Shown piece after piece: positions 25,469-33,227 of a DNA stretch of 64,000 nt. The notes below the pieces were generated by a model, which did no database searches, was not told where the DNA came from, and worked only from the letters and a program-made list of their open reading frames with translations. Positions within the stretch are counted from its first letter, which is position 1, and each line of letters opens with the position of its first letter. The stretch is from assembly GCF_051486985.1 (NCBI RefSeq), contig NZ_JAHVDV010000004.1, positions 1-64,000 of the forward strand, written 5' to 3'. A program made the translations under genes and the position numbers. The DNA is from CBFFRJ01 sp051486985 (GTDB lineage: Bacteria > Pseudomonadota > Gammaproteobacteria > Enterobacterales > Enterobacteriaceae).

Positions 25469-26008
25469 TTAACCTCTAAAACCCGGTGGAATTTGATTAT
25501 CAGGTTGGGAAATGGCGTTCACATCGCGCCTGGTGCTGCCGCTCTGGTTGCTGCGGTTCATCTGCACGCTACGCGCCAGCTTCTGCTGCCACTGCACGTG
25601 GTGGAATACTTTCCCCTCCGCCTGCCAGTAAGCCACAAACGCGGCCAGCTCTTCCGGCGTCACCGGCTGGGTCAGCGCAATACCCCAGAGCGCGGCCATA
25701 CGCTGGAAGTCAGCATCCGGCTGCCAGTCTGCGTACATAGGGAATTTACCCATCGGCACCCGGGAGGGGGCGGCGGAGGGCTCGTCAAAAAACTGGTTAT
25801 CAAGGGCGACATCAATGGCAGGCCGTGCCAGCCGTGCCTCCAGTGCGAGCAATTGTTCCAGACGTGCAGGCGTGATGGCATAAAAGGCTGGCGCATTATT
25901 GGCAAAAACGGCAACGGCGCCGCCTTCGGCCCGCGCCAGGACACTGGCGGGATCGCGCATAAAATCATCAACACCGGTAACAGTGGACGTCAGGATTCTG
26001 GAAGACAT
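25469..26008 (-). CDS. dnaT: Primosomal protein DnaT
   Basis: The 179-residue protein matches E. coli DnaT in length, starting MSSRILTSTVTGVDDFMRDP and with the C-terminal DNA-binding part MYADWQPDADFQRMAALWGI and VFHHVQWQQKLARS. It bridges PriA-PriB and DnaC-DnaB during replication restart. It is the first gene of dnaTC. Downstream overlap is absent, with a 2-base gap. Confidence 0.95.
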   Translation of the reverse strand: MSSRILTSTVTGVDDFMRDPASVLARAEGGAVAVFANNAPAFYAITPARLEQLLALEARLARPAIDVALDNQFFDEPSAAPSRVPMGKFPMYADWQPDADFQRMAALWGIALTQPVTPEELAAFVAYWQAEGKVFHHVQWQQKLARSVQMNRSNQSGSTRRDVNAISQPDNQIPPGFRG

Positions 26009-26110
26009 AACGCGTTCTCAAACTGGAAAAACAGTACAGGCGCACTGCGTTGCGGATCCGCAGGCATATTGACACATAGTAACACAGAGCGGGCGAAGGG
26101 GGATGGAGAC

Positions 26111-26141
26111 GAAAAAGCCGGGTTGCCCCGGCTGTGTTTTT
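26111..26141 (-). terminator. Intrinsic terminator after ohr
   Basis: AGCCGG and CCGGCT pair around a short loop; on the minus strand the stem is followed by TTTTTC. It lies about 50 bases after the ohr stop and faces away from dnaT. Confidence 0.8.
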
Positions 26142-26192
26142 CCCAATGGTGTTGACTCCCGGATCTCTGGCCTGAGCCTGTCCGGTTTTGTA

Positions 26193-26621
26193 TTACGCGA
26201 TGATGGTTAAGGTCACATCGACGTTGCCACGAGTGGCGTTAGAATAAGGACATACGATATGAGCAGCATCGACCAGTTTCTTCGCTTCTGCTGCATCCAT
26301 ACCTTCAAGATGAATTTTCAGTTCAACTTCAATACCAAAACCGGTCGGCAGTGGGCCGATCCCGACGTTTGCTTCAGTAAAGGCGTCTTTTGGCATAGTG
26401 AATTTGTCACGACCGGCAACGAACTTCATCGCACCCAGGAAGCAGGCAGAATAGCCAGCGGCAAACAGCTGCTCTGGGTTCGTGACTTCACCACCCATGC
26501 CACCCATCTCTTTAGGGACGCCGAGTTTTACATCCAGCACGCCATCAGAAGAGGTCGCGCGGCCATCACGACCACCGGTGGCTTTAGCGTTTGCGGTGTA
26601 AATCACTTTTTCTAAAGACAT
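26193..26621 (-). CDS. ohr: Organic hydroperoxide reductase Ohr
   Basis: A 142-residue OsmC/Ohr-fold peroxidase. Catalytic Cys60 (GYSACFLGA) and resolving Cys124 (HIVCPYSNATRGN) are both present, with the supporting Arg near residue 20 and Glu50. It reduces fatty-acid and peroxynitrite-type hydroperoxides using lipoylated proteins. It lies downstream of its likely regulator ohrR, on the same strand. The three-gene block ohrR-ohr and a TetR gene sits between dnaT and yjjB, which are adjacent in E. coli. Confidence 0.93.
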   Translation of the reverse strand: MSLEKVIYTANAKATGGRDGRATSSDGVLDVKLGVPKEMGGMGGEVTNPEQLFAAGYSACFLGAMKFVAGRDKFTMPKDAFTEANVGIGPLPTGFGIEVELKIHLEGMDAAEAKKLVDAAHIVCPYSNATRGNVDVTLTIIA

Positions 26622-26676
26622 AACAGGTTCCTTATCGTATTTGTCGGTTGCTATAATATAGTGTGCTATTTATTTA

Positions 26677-26713
26677 CGTGCATGACGCCTGCGCTAGCGA
26701 AGCGTTATGCACG
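26677..26713. repeat. Inverted repeat at the end of ohrR
   Basis: CGTGCATGACGC and GCGTTATGCACG form a 12-bp stem with one mismatch around a 13-base loop, overlapping the ohrR stop codon. No U tract follows, so it may be a transcript-stabilising hairpin. Confidence 0.5.
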
Positions 26714-27154
26714 TTGAAACTGGTGGCGAAGCTGCTCAAGCTGCTGCTTGAGGATCATTAACTGTGCATGGTCACAATCAAACGAACACATTACCGCGTT
26801 CGGAATGGACTGCGCCTGCTGGTGTAGCTCGCGACCGCTTTCAGTCAGGGTTATCACCACCTGACGTTCATCCTGACGGGAGCGCTGACGACTAATAAAA
26901 CCTGCGCTTTCCAGGCGCTTTAGCAGTGGCGTTAACGTAGCCGAATCAAGAAACAGGCGTTCACCAATATCCGACACGGTTACGTCATCCTTCTCCCATA
27001 ACACCAGCATTACCAGGTACTGCGGGTAGGTCAGGTTCAACGGTGCCAGTAACTGCCGGTAAAGTTTATGCAGCGCCAGATTTGTCGAGTAAAGTGCAAA
27101 ACAAAACTGGTTATCAAGTGCAAGCTGCGCGTTCGGGGTCTGCTTTGTTTTCAT
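26705..27154 (-). CDS. ohrR: MarR-family peroxide sensor OhrR
   Basis: This 149-residue MarR protein has the OhrR sensor Cys near the N-terminus (LDNQFCFALYS, Cys18), the tyrosine-rich pocket (YSTNLALHKLYRQLL, LTYPQYLVML), the recognition helix LDSATLTPLLKRLESAGFI and the wing DERQVVITLT. Oxidation of Cys18 by organic peroxides would release it from the ohr promoter. Start MKTKQTPN is chosen; 17 upstream codons overlap the leader region and lack a ribosome site. Located directly upstream of ohr. Confidence 0.9.
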   Translation of the reverse strand: MKTKQTPNAQLALDNQFCFALYSTNLALHKLYRQLLAPLNLTYPQYLVMLVLWEKDDVTVSDIGERLFLDSATLTPLLKRLESAGFISRQRSRQDERQVVITLTESGRELHQQAQSIPNAVMCSFDCDHAQLMILKQQLEQLRHQFQRA

Positions 27155-27195
27155 GTTTATGAATATAGGTAGTGCACGATTTAATTGCAAGTGAT

Positions 27196-27834
27196 TTATG
27201 CACAAATATAACGCAATACTACGTCAACCGCCATTTGCCGATAGTGTAAGCGCTCCTGCTGCTCTTCATCATCCTCAACAAGCATGGAGAAGGCGTAGCA
27301 GTTGGCAACGTAGTGGAAACTGAAGCTGCTAATGACCCGGTGCAGGTCGCGGGCGCATACGCTCTGATGGAACAGGTGCTTATCCTTCCCGCGAGATAAA
27401 ATCTCTTCCAGTAACGTCAGGGCGCTACGGTTCAGGTCACGCAGCAGGGCAGACTGGCGGATATACCGTCCCCGCTGCATGTTTTCCATACAGATGATAC
27501 GAATAAAATCAGGATGATTGGCGTGGTAATCAAAGGTGCTTTCCACCAGATGAACCAGGGCTTCGACAGGGGCAAGCGTGGCAAGATCTAACGCATTCTC
27601 GCTGGCTCGTATCGCGGTATAAACATACTCGAGCACCTGCAGATACAGATTTTCTTTCGTTTTATAGTGGTACACCACCATACGTTTAGTGGTGCCTGCT
27701 TTTTCGGCGATCTGTTCCATACGTGCGCCGTTAAGTCCATATTCTGCAAACAGAGCAATGGCGCTAAGAAAGATTTTGTCTTTTACCCTGGATTGATCAA
27801 AATCAGCGGGTGCATAAATACCCTGTTGTTCCAC
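27196..27834 (-). CDS. TetR/AcrR-family regulator
   Basis: A 212-residue protein with an N-terminal HTH (FAEYGLNGARMEQIAEKAGTTKRMVVYHYKTKENLY, about residues 25-65) typical of TetR repressors, here of the RutR-like subgroup (KRMVVYHYKTKE). The C-terminal ligand domain is not diagnostic. It ends about 40 bases before ohrR. The target is unknown; the nearest candidates are its own promoter and the yjjPB genes upstream. Confidence 0.85.
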   Translation of the reverse strand: MEQQGIYAPADFDQSRVKDKIFLSAIALFAEYGLNGARMEQIAEKAGTTKRMVVYHYKTKENLYLQVLEYVYTAIRASENALDLATLAPVEALVHLVESTFDYHANHPDFIRIICMENMQRGRYIRQSALLRDLNRSALTLLEEILSRGKDKHLFHQSVCARDLHRVISSFSFHYVANCYAFSMLVEDDEEQQERLHYRQMAVDVVLRYICA

Positions 27835-27898
27835 ATCCGTTCCTTATCTGCCATCGTAGGGATAAGGATTATTACCACGCCGTGTTGATAACTCAAAC

Positions 27899-28372
27899 TC
27901 AGACGCGCGGGCGTTTGCGATAGAGCCAGAGCCCGGGAATGGACAGGCCAATCGACAGTGCCCCGACTATGGAAGAGGCTTTAAGAAAGTTGGTCAGCAA
28001 TAAAATCATCATCTCTTCGCTATAGCCGATATGACTAATTTTAACCGCCGAAATCATGGCGGTATAGGCAGAAATACCGGGAAACATAGGGATAACCGCC
28101 GCGACAGTGAAAACTTTCGGATGGGCCAGGTACCAGCGTGACCAACGAATACCGATGCTTCCGACCAGCATGGAGGCGACGAATGTCGACCATTCGATAT
28201 TAAAACCGCCGTGAACCATAGCAAAGCGTGCGCCATGACCTATTGCGCCAAGCAGCGCGCACCAGGGCAGGGCGCGGTGAGGCACGTTGAACACCATCGC
28301 AAACCCTACGGCCGGAATGGCGGCAAGCACCATATCCTGGAGAAGCGCCAGTAAAAACCAGATTACATCCAT
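27899..28372 (-). CDS. yjjB: YjjB, small subunit of the YjjP/YjjB exporter
   Basis: The 157-residue protein has four membrane helices and conserved motifs HPKVFTVAAVIPMFPGISAYTAM, matching E. coli YjjB exactly in length. It is a ThrE/DUF3815-type half transporter that works with YjjP; in E. coli the pair is reported to export succinate. The start MDVIWFLLALLQDM overlaps the yjjP stop by ten bases, indicating coupled translation. An upstream ATG would add five residues. Confidence 0.92.
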   Translation of the reverse strand: MDVIWFLLALLQDMVLAAIPAVGFAMVFNVPHRALPWCALLGAIGHGARFAMVHGGFNIEWSTFVASMLVGSIGIRWSRWYLAHPKVFTVAAVIPMFPGISAYTAMISAVKISHIGYSEEMMILLLTNFLKASSIVGALSIGLSIPGLWLYRKRPRV

Positions 28373-29145
28373 CCTCGTAGCCCCCATAACGTCATGGACA
28401 TCACCACACCAATACAGGTGGCAAGCGTTAGCAGACTGGCGATAGCCCAGCGGGCGAGGCCGGTGTTGATGTGCCCCTTAAACATGTCCGCCACGGCATT
28501 AATTAACGGAAAACCCGGCACGAGGAGCAGAACGCTCGCGGCCATCGCGACGGTGGACGTATGAATAAAGCCCGGTAACGTTAGCATCAGGCCTGAGATG
28601 GTTGTCGCCACGAATGCGGTGATGCAGAAATTAATCTGTGGGTGCATATGGCGATTTGCCAGCAACAGGCGAACATACATCGCCACACTACTTGCGCAGA
28701 ATGTAATAAAGGCGCCATCCCAGCCACCATTATTTAACCGGCAAAAACAGGCGCAGGAAAGCCCGACCATGACGGTGACCAGCCAGCGTGGATAACGTAA
28801 TGGTTTAACCTGTGAGAAGCGTTTTTCGACATCCCGGGCGTCGAGCAATTTATGCTCGGCCATTATAACAATGTGCTGCACTTCGGTGACGACGTGCATA
28901 TTAATGCCACGATCGCTGTTTTTGCGGGTGGAGGTCAGGCACTGGCCATCTTTAATGGTGGTGAGCACGATGGCATTCGAGGAGATGGAACTCTCAACGC
29001 TGTCCATACCCAGTGCCAGGCCGAGGCGGGTAGATAACTCCTCAACCAGTGCGCTTTCGGCACCATGTTGTAATAAAAAAAGCCCGCACTGAATAGATAA
29101 ACGTGTGATGGCACGTTGTGACGACTGCTCTTCTTGCATCTGCAT
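28363..29145 (-). CDS. yjjP: YjjP, large subunit of the YjjP/YjjB exporter
   Basis: A 260-residue ThrE-family protein: an N-terminal soluble hydrolase-like domain (LLQHGAESALVEELSTRLG, VESSISSNAIVLTT) followed by about five membrane helices. It matches E. coli YjjP. The ATG at 29145 lies five bases after AGGG; the next ATG, two codons later, and a longer frame to 29208 are alternatives. It forms an operon with yjjB. Confidence 0.92.
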   Translation of the reverse strand: MQMQEEQSSQRAITRLSIQCGLFLLQHGAESALVEELSTRLGLALGMDSVESSISSNAIVLTTIKDGQCLTSTRKNSDRGINMHVVTEVQHIVIMAEHKLLDARDVEKRFSQVKPLRYPRWLVTVMVGLSCACFCRLNNGGWDGAFITFCASSVAMYVRLLLANRHMHPQINFCITAFVATTISGLMLTLPGFIHTSTVAMAASVLLLVPGFPLINAVADMFKGHINTGLARWAIASLLTLATCIGVVMSMTLWGLRGWM

Positions 29146-29462
29146 GATAGCCCTGGTGGTAATGCCAAAGTCCCACGGATCGTGGCACGAATCGCTAATT
29201 TTTAGCATAGGTTGGCCTGCTCATGGCGCGGGAGCAGATCAATATTCGTGCAATAAATCATAAAATTTTACCCGGATGCGCACAGGGCAGGCACGGTGAC
29301 AGCGACCGAGGAGGCCGGGGAAGGCAGACGTAGTAAAGGAGAGAGAAAACATTATTTAGCGGAAATATATAACGCGCATGAATTAATAAGGGTGGGTTGA
29401 TATATATTTGTTTGGGTTATCCTGAAAGGAAGTATTATATCTTTTCAATGTGACGCAACAGG

Positions 29463-29491
29463 TTGACACTATTACCAGTGATTTTTATACT
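29463..29491 (+). promoter_or_regulatory. Near-consensus sigma-70 promoter of yjjQ-bglJ
   Basis: TTGACA, 17 bases, TATACT: one mismatch from consensus. It predicts a transcript with a leader of about 150 bases. The 437-base interval between yjjP and yjjQ is AT-rich in its right half, as expected for the H-NS-silenced E. coli locus. Confidence 0.75.
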
Positions 29492-29527
29492 CGCTCATTG
29501 TTTCAACAATTTCTGTTGGGCATTAAT

Positions 29528-29588
29528 AATGCCAGGTTCCTTGTTATCAGGGTGATTAGCATGTGTTGCTGACAAGGTAGTTGGCATT
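29528..29588 (+). promoter_or_regulatory. Long hairpin in the yjjQ leader
   Basis: AATGCCA pairs with TGGCATT, and inside it CCTTGT pairs with ACAAGG and CAG with CTG, giving a 61-base interrupted stem. It starts about 30 bases after the likely transcription start and ends 57 bases before the yjjQ ATG. Confidence 0.55.
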
Positions 29589-29645
29589 CTATGAATTATT
29601 CATATTCTTTATTTTATAAGACTCGCGAATGGATGCGGAGGTTTT

Positions 29646-30380
29646 ATGTTATCAGGGTTGTGTAAATACGGAATCGTTATCAGTAAAGTGCCCGTATTAA
29701 AAATTGGGTTGGGTGACATAATGGAACGTCACTTTCCTGACTATGAAATGACGTTTTTCCGCTCTCTGGAAGAGGTCACGCTGTTACACCTGCGCCGTGC
29801 TGATTTGATTATTGCGGACCTCTCAGGCGATCCGCGGCACACTAAAAACGTGTGTGAGCAATATTTCTCTATTATTAAACAGCACCCTGATGTTCACTGG
29901 GTTTTCTTCGTTTCACGTCATTTTTATCCTACTGCCGTAGAATTACTCATGCGTCCGGGCAGCACGCTTCTTTCTGATATGGAACCGATTGAAGGGGTCA
30001 TTGGCGCTATTCGCCACGGCACCGGACAAGCAGAAAAAATTAGTCAGACACTATTAACGTCTGATTATCTTGAAATTGAGGCATCGGTAGAAAAGTCCGA
30101 GCGTTTAACGCTTTCCGAACGCAAAGTCATGCGATTGCTTGGAAAGGGATGGGGTATTAATCAAATCGCCACGCTGTTGAAGAAGAGTAATAAAACAGTA
30201 AGCGCACAAAAGAACAGTGCAATGCGTCGGTTATCGCTACGCAGCAACGCAGAATTATATGCATGGATAAACAGTTCAGAAGGCATGAAAGAGCTGAATC
30301 TGATTTCAGCCTATGGAGAACCGTCAGAATGGAACGCATCTCAGCCAAAAAGCATGTTGCCATCATCGAGAAGTGCATGA
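29646..30380 (+). CDS. yjjQ: LuxR-type transcription regulator YjjQ
   Basis: A 244-residue protein with a response-regulator-like N-terminal domain that lacks a phosphoacceptor pattern and a C-terminal FixJ/LuxR HTH (LTLSERKVMRLLGKGWGINQIATLLKKSNKTVSAQKNSAMRRL, about residues 155-200). It matches E. coli YjjQ, a repressor of flagellar, capsule and biofilm genes. It overlaps bglJ by 52 bases. In E. coli the operon is silenced by H-NS and opened by LeuO. Confidence 0.92.
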   Translation: MLSGLCKYGIVISKVPVLKIGLGDIMERHFPDYEMTFFRSLEEVTLLHLRRADLIIADLSGDPRHTKNVCEQYFSIIKQHPDVHWVFFVSRHFYPTAVELLMRPGSTLLSDMEPIEGVIGAIRHGTGQAEKISQTLLTSDYLEIEASVEKSERLTLSERKVMRLLGKGWGINQIATLLKKSNKTVSAQKNSAMRRLSLRSNAELYAWINSSEGMKELNLISAYGEPSEWNASQPKSMLPSSRSA

Positions 30381-31009
30381 TGAGCGAGGCGGGCCTTCGC
30401 CATCTTTTATCATCGCCCGCCACTCAAAAATACCGTTTTCATTTTTTCAGGGATCGCGAGGTTTTTGCTGAAGCTATGTGCAAGACGGATTTTTTCTCCG
30501 TCATATACTCTCTTTCCGGTTTGCGAGAACCACGACGTGAATGTCTGATGTGCCTGCATATGCTTTCAGTGTCTCATCCGGGGATTCAGCGTATTGTGCT
30601 GGCGGAAGACGATCGCGAAGCGCGTCTGGTGAGCCGTCTGTATCCCAAAGAGCTGCATGGCATTTTGAGTAAATCCGATACCCTGAACGCGTTGCTCAGC
30701 CAGCTCGTTACGCTTCTTGGGGAGACGCGGCGGGTGAATGATAACGTCATTAATCACTGGTACGTCAGCCGAAGCCGCATGTTAAGCCCGACCGAGCATG
30801 CCATATTGCGGCACATGTCACGCGGGCTGTCGATTCCTGAAATCGCCATCACCCTGGATCGCAATATTAAAACCGTGCGCGCGCATAAGTTTAATGCGAT
30901 GGCAAAACTGGGAATTAATTCTGAAGTGGCTCTGCTGCATGCGGCGGATATTATCGCCTGGCTACCCATCTCCACTTTTATGCAGGATTCTGACTCCGCT
31001 GTCGCCTGA
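30329..31009 (+). CDS. bglJ: LuxR-type co-activator BglJ
   Basis: A 226-residue FixJ/LuxR-family protein with its HTH near residues 155-205 (LSPTEHAILRHMSRGLSIPEIAITLDRNIKTVRAHKFNAM). It matches E. coli BglJ, which acts as a heterodimer with RcsB to activate bgl, leuO and other loci independently of phosphorylation. The ATG lies inside yjjQ with GGAGAA upstream. A terminator follows the gene. Confidence 0.93.
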   Translation: MERISAKKHVAIIEKCMMSEAGLRHLLSSPATQKYRFHFFRDREVFAEAMCKTDFFSVIYSLSGLREPRRECLMCLHMLSVSHPGIQRIVLAEDDREARLVSRLYPKELHGILSKSDTLNALLSQLVTLLGETRRVNDNVINHWYVSRSRMLSPTEHAILRHMSRGLSIPEIAITLDRNIKTVRAHKFNAMAKLGINSEVALLHAADIIAWLPISTFMQDSDSAVA

Positions 31010-31025
31010 CAGGTGACGCTCTTTT

Positions 31026-31053
31026 GCCAGGTTAATTAACCTGGCATTTTTTT
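31026..31053 (+). terminator. Intrinsic terminator of yjjQ-bglJ
   Basis: GCCAGGTTAA and TTAACCTGGC form a perfect palindrome with no spare loop, followed by ATTTTTTT. It lies 16 bases after the bglJ stop and reaches the end of the convergent YbaK-type gene. Confidence 0.9.
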
Positions 31054-31510
31054 ACAGGCAGACATCAATCCATTTTGCTTTCGTCAGCTCAGCCATACGC
31101 TGAGGAGAGATACGGACAGCGCTGTGGGTTGCACCGGCCGCTGGCAGCACTTCGTCGTAGTGTTTCAGGGAGATATCACAATAGACGGCCAGCGGGTTTT
31201 CCAGACCAAAAGGGCAGACGCCGCCAACCGGGTGGCCTGTCATGGTGACCACTTCGTCGCTACTGAGCATCCGGGCTTTCGCCCCGAAGGTGGATTTCAA
31301 CTTTTTGTTATCCAGCCGGGCGTCGCCTTTGGCGACAACCAACACAACCTCATCTTTGATCTTCAGTGACAGCGTCTTGGCAATCTGACCAGGCTCAACG
31401 TTATGCGCCGCCGCAGCCAGGGCGACCGTAGCAGTGCTTTGACTGAGCTCAATGATGTCAATTTCGGGGGCATTGTCGGCAAAGAATTGCCGCACTGACT
31501 GCAAACTCAT
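31052..31510 (-). CDS. YbaK/EbsC-family aminoacyl-tRNA deacylase-like protein
   Basis: A 152-residue YbaK-fold protein. It contains the family motifs QIAKTLSLKIKDEVVLVVAKGD with the invariant Lys, and GGVCPFGLENPLAVYCD. Members hydrolyse mischarged tRNAs such as Cys- or Ala-tRNA-Pro. It is shorter than and different from YbaK proper; the exact substrate cannot be assigned. Convergent with bglJ. Confidence 0.85.
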   Translation of the reverse strand: MSLQSVRQFFADNAPEIDIIELSQSTATVALAAAAHNVEPGQIAKTLSLKIKDEVVLVVAKGDARLDNKKLKSTFGAKARMLSSDEVVTMTGHPVGGVCPFGLENPLAVYCDISLKHYDEVLPAAGATHSAVRISPQRMAELTKAKWIDVCL

Positions 31511-31625
31511 TTTTTTCTCCTGAACGTAACCTTCAATAATCTGTCACAAGCCCGTGATCCCTGTAAATATTTTGTCATAACAAACTCGTTACGGCGCATT
31601 TCTGGATCCCCTTCACAATCGCGGA

Positions 31626-31646
31626 AACCGGTTACAGTAACCGGTT
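31626..31646. promoter_or_regulatory. Perfect 21-bp palindrome upstream of the PTS genes
   Basis: AACCGGTTAC and GTAACCGGTT are exact reverse complements around a single A. It lies 92 bases upstream of the small IIB-like frame, in the position of a LacI- or GntR-type operator. No regulator gene is adjacent. Confidence 0.65.
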
Positions 31647-31717
31647 GCAGTGTTTCAAACCGGGGTTAATACTGACTCGGTCACTTCCTCTGTTCTGATA
31701 ATTAATAAGAGCCGTCT

Positions 31718-31834
31718 ATGAAACGTATCCTGCTTCGTTGTAATGCTGGTTCGTTAACCAGCATGGTTTTAAACCCTAAAAATGGATTGCTGCACGGCAA
31801 AGTACTCGCTGTTGCGCTGAATTATTTAGACTGA
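31718..31834 (+). pseudogene. Truncated PTS lactose/cellobiose IIB remnant (38 codons)
   Basis: The short frame starts MKRILLRCNAGSLTSMV, which aligns with the IIB phosphorylation loop (MKxILLxCxAGMSTS, phospho-Cys at position 8). It ends HGKVLAVALNYLD, similar to the C-terminal helix of IIB proteins. A whole IIB is about 100 residues, so about 60 residues of the centre seem to be missing without loss of frame. A IIC gene follows after 13 bases. It may be a deletion relic, or a coupling leader peptide for IIC. Confidence 0.55.
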
Positions 31835-31847
31835 CAGGAGAGCCGCT

Positions 31848-33191
31848 ATGTCTGCCAACCATGCTGTGTTTAACGTGATATTTCGCTTCATCGAAAACTA
31901 TGTCAGCCCGATTGCCGGGCGAATTTCATCTCAACGTCATGTCATGGCTATCCGTGATGGTTTTATTTCCGCCATGCCATTTATGATTGTCGGTTCATTT
32001 TTATTGGTTTTTGCCTACCCGCCTTTCTCGCCGGATACCACCTGGGGCTTCGCTCGTGCCTGGCTGGATCTGGCAAAAGAGTATGAAGGCCGTATTCTCA
32101 CCCCCTTTGATATGACGATGGGTATTATGTCTGTTTACGTGTGTGCTGCTATCGCCTATAACCTCGGCAAGCACTACGTAAAATCCCATCAGCTCGATCC
32201 TTTTATGTGCGCCATGCTCGCACTGATGGCCTTTCTGCTGGTTGCCGCTCCAAAAACAAAAGGCACGCTGCCGGTAGACAGCCTCGGCGGGGTCGGTATT
32301 TTCACCGCGATCTTGGTTGCTCTCTATTGCGTTGAAATGATGCGCCTGTTGAAAACATGGAATATTGGTATCCGCTTACCCGAGCAGGTGCCGCCGATGA
32401 TCAAAAACTCCTTTGATCTGTTGATCCCGGTACTGGTCGTGGTGCTGACCCTCTATCCGTTGAGCCTGTTTATTCAAACCCAGTTCGATATGCTGATCCC
32501 GCAGGCGATTATGGCGGTATTCAAGCCGCTGGTTTCTGCGGCGGACTCTCTGCCTGCGATTCTGCTGGCCGTACTGATAGGCCATCTTCTCTGGTTCGCA
32601 GGCATTCATGGTGCAGCGATTGTCTCAGGTATGCTGCAAATGTTCTGGCTGACTAATCTGGGCCTGAACCAGACGGCGCTGGCGCAAAGCGCGCCTCTGC
32701 CGCACATCTTTATGGAAGCATTCTGGACGTTTTTTATTGTGATAGGAGGTTCCGGTGCAACCATGGGGCTGGTGCTTTGCTATCTGCGCAGTAAGTCTGT
32801 GCATTTACGCTCAATTGGACGTCTGAGCGTGGTGCCGAGTATGTTTAACATTAACGAACCGGTTATTTTTGGCACCCCGATTGTGATGAACCCCGTGTTC
32901 TTTATCCCGTTCCTGCTGGCACCGATGCTCAATGCCGTTGTGGCCTGGGCTGCCATGAAAATGGATCTGATTGGTCGTGTGATTTCCGTTGTGCCCTGGA
33001 CGGCACCCGCGCCTATCGGCGGGGCATGGGCGTTAGGCTGGGATTTCCGGGCCGCTATCCTGGTGATTATTCTGGCCGTAATTTCCGCCATCATTTATTA
33101 CCCGTTCTTTAAAGTCTACGAGAAGCAGCTACTTGAGCAGGAAGCAGAGGAAGCACAGCGTATGGAAGAAGAGAAACAACAGGTGGCCTGA
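31848..33191 (+). CDS. PTS EIIC component, lactose/cellobiose family
   Basis: A 447-residue protein with about ten membrane helices and the IIC signature NINEPVIFGTPIVMNPVFFIPF (sugar-binding Glu in NEP) and GHLLWFAGIHGAAI. It matches the ChbC/CelB family, which imports beta-glucosides or chitobiose with a IIA and IIB partner. Only the remnant of IIB is seen upstream, and there is no IIA or glycosidase gene nearby, so it must borrow partners or be non-functional as a transporter. The C-terminus ends in a charged tail (EQEAEEAQRMEEEK). The ribosome site is ACAGGAGAG. Confidence 0.88.
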   Translation: MSANHAVFNVIFRFIENYVSPIAGRISSQRHVMAIRDGFISAMPFMIVGSFLLVFAYPPFSPDTTWGFARAWLDLAKEYEGRILTPFDMTMGIMSVYVCAAIAYNLGKHYVKSHQLDPFMCAMLALMAFLLVAAPKTKGTLPVDSLGGVGIFTAILVALYCVEMMRLLKTWNIGIRLPEQVPPMIKNSFDLLIPVLVVVLTLYPLSLFIQTQFDMLIPQAIMAVFKPLVSAADSLPAILLAVLIGHLLWFAGIHGAAIVSGMLQMFWLTNLGLNQTALAQSAPLPHIFMEAFWTFFIVIGGSGATMGLVLCYLRSKSVHLRSIGRLSVVPSMFNINEPVIFGTPIVMNPVFFIPFLLAPMLNAVVAWAAMKMDLIGRVISVVPWTAPAPIGGAWALGWDFRAAILVIILAVISAIIYYPFFKVYEKQLLEQEAEEAQRMEEEKQQVA

Positions 33192-33227
33192 ATAAAAGCA
33201 AAAAAGCTTACTCTTTTTACGGTTTGC

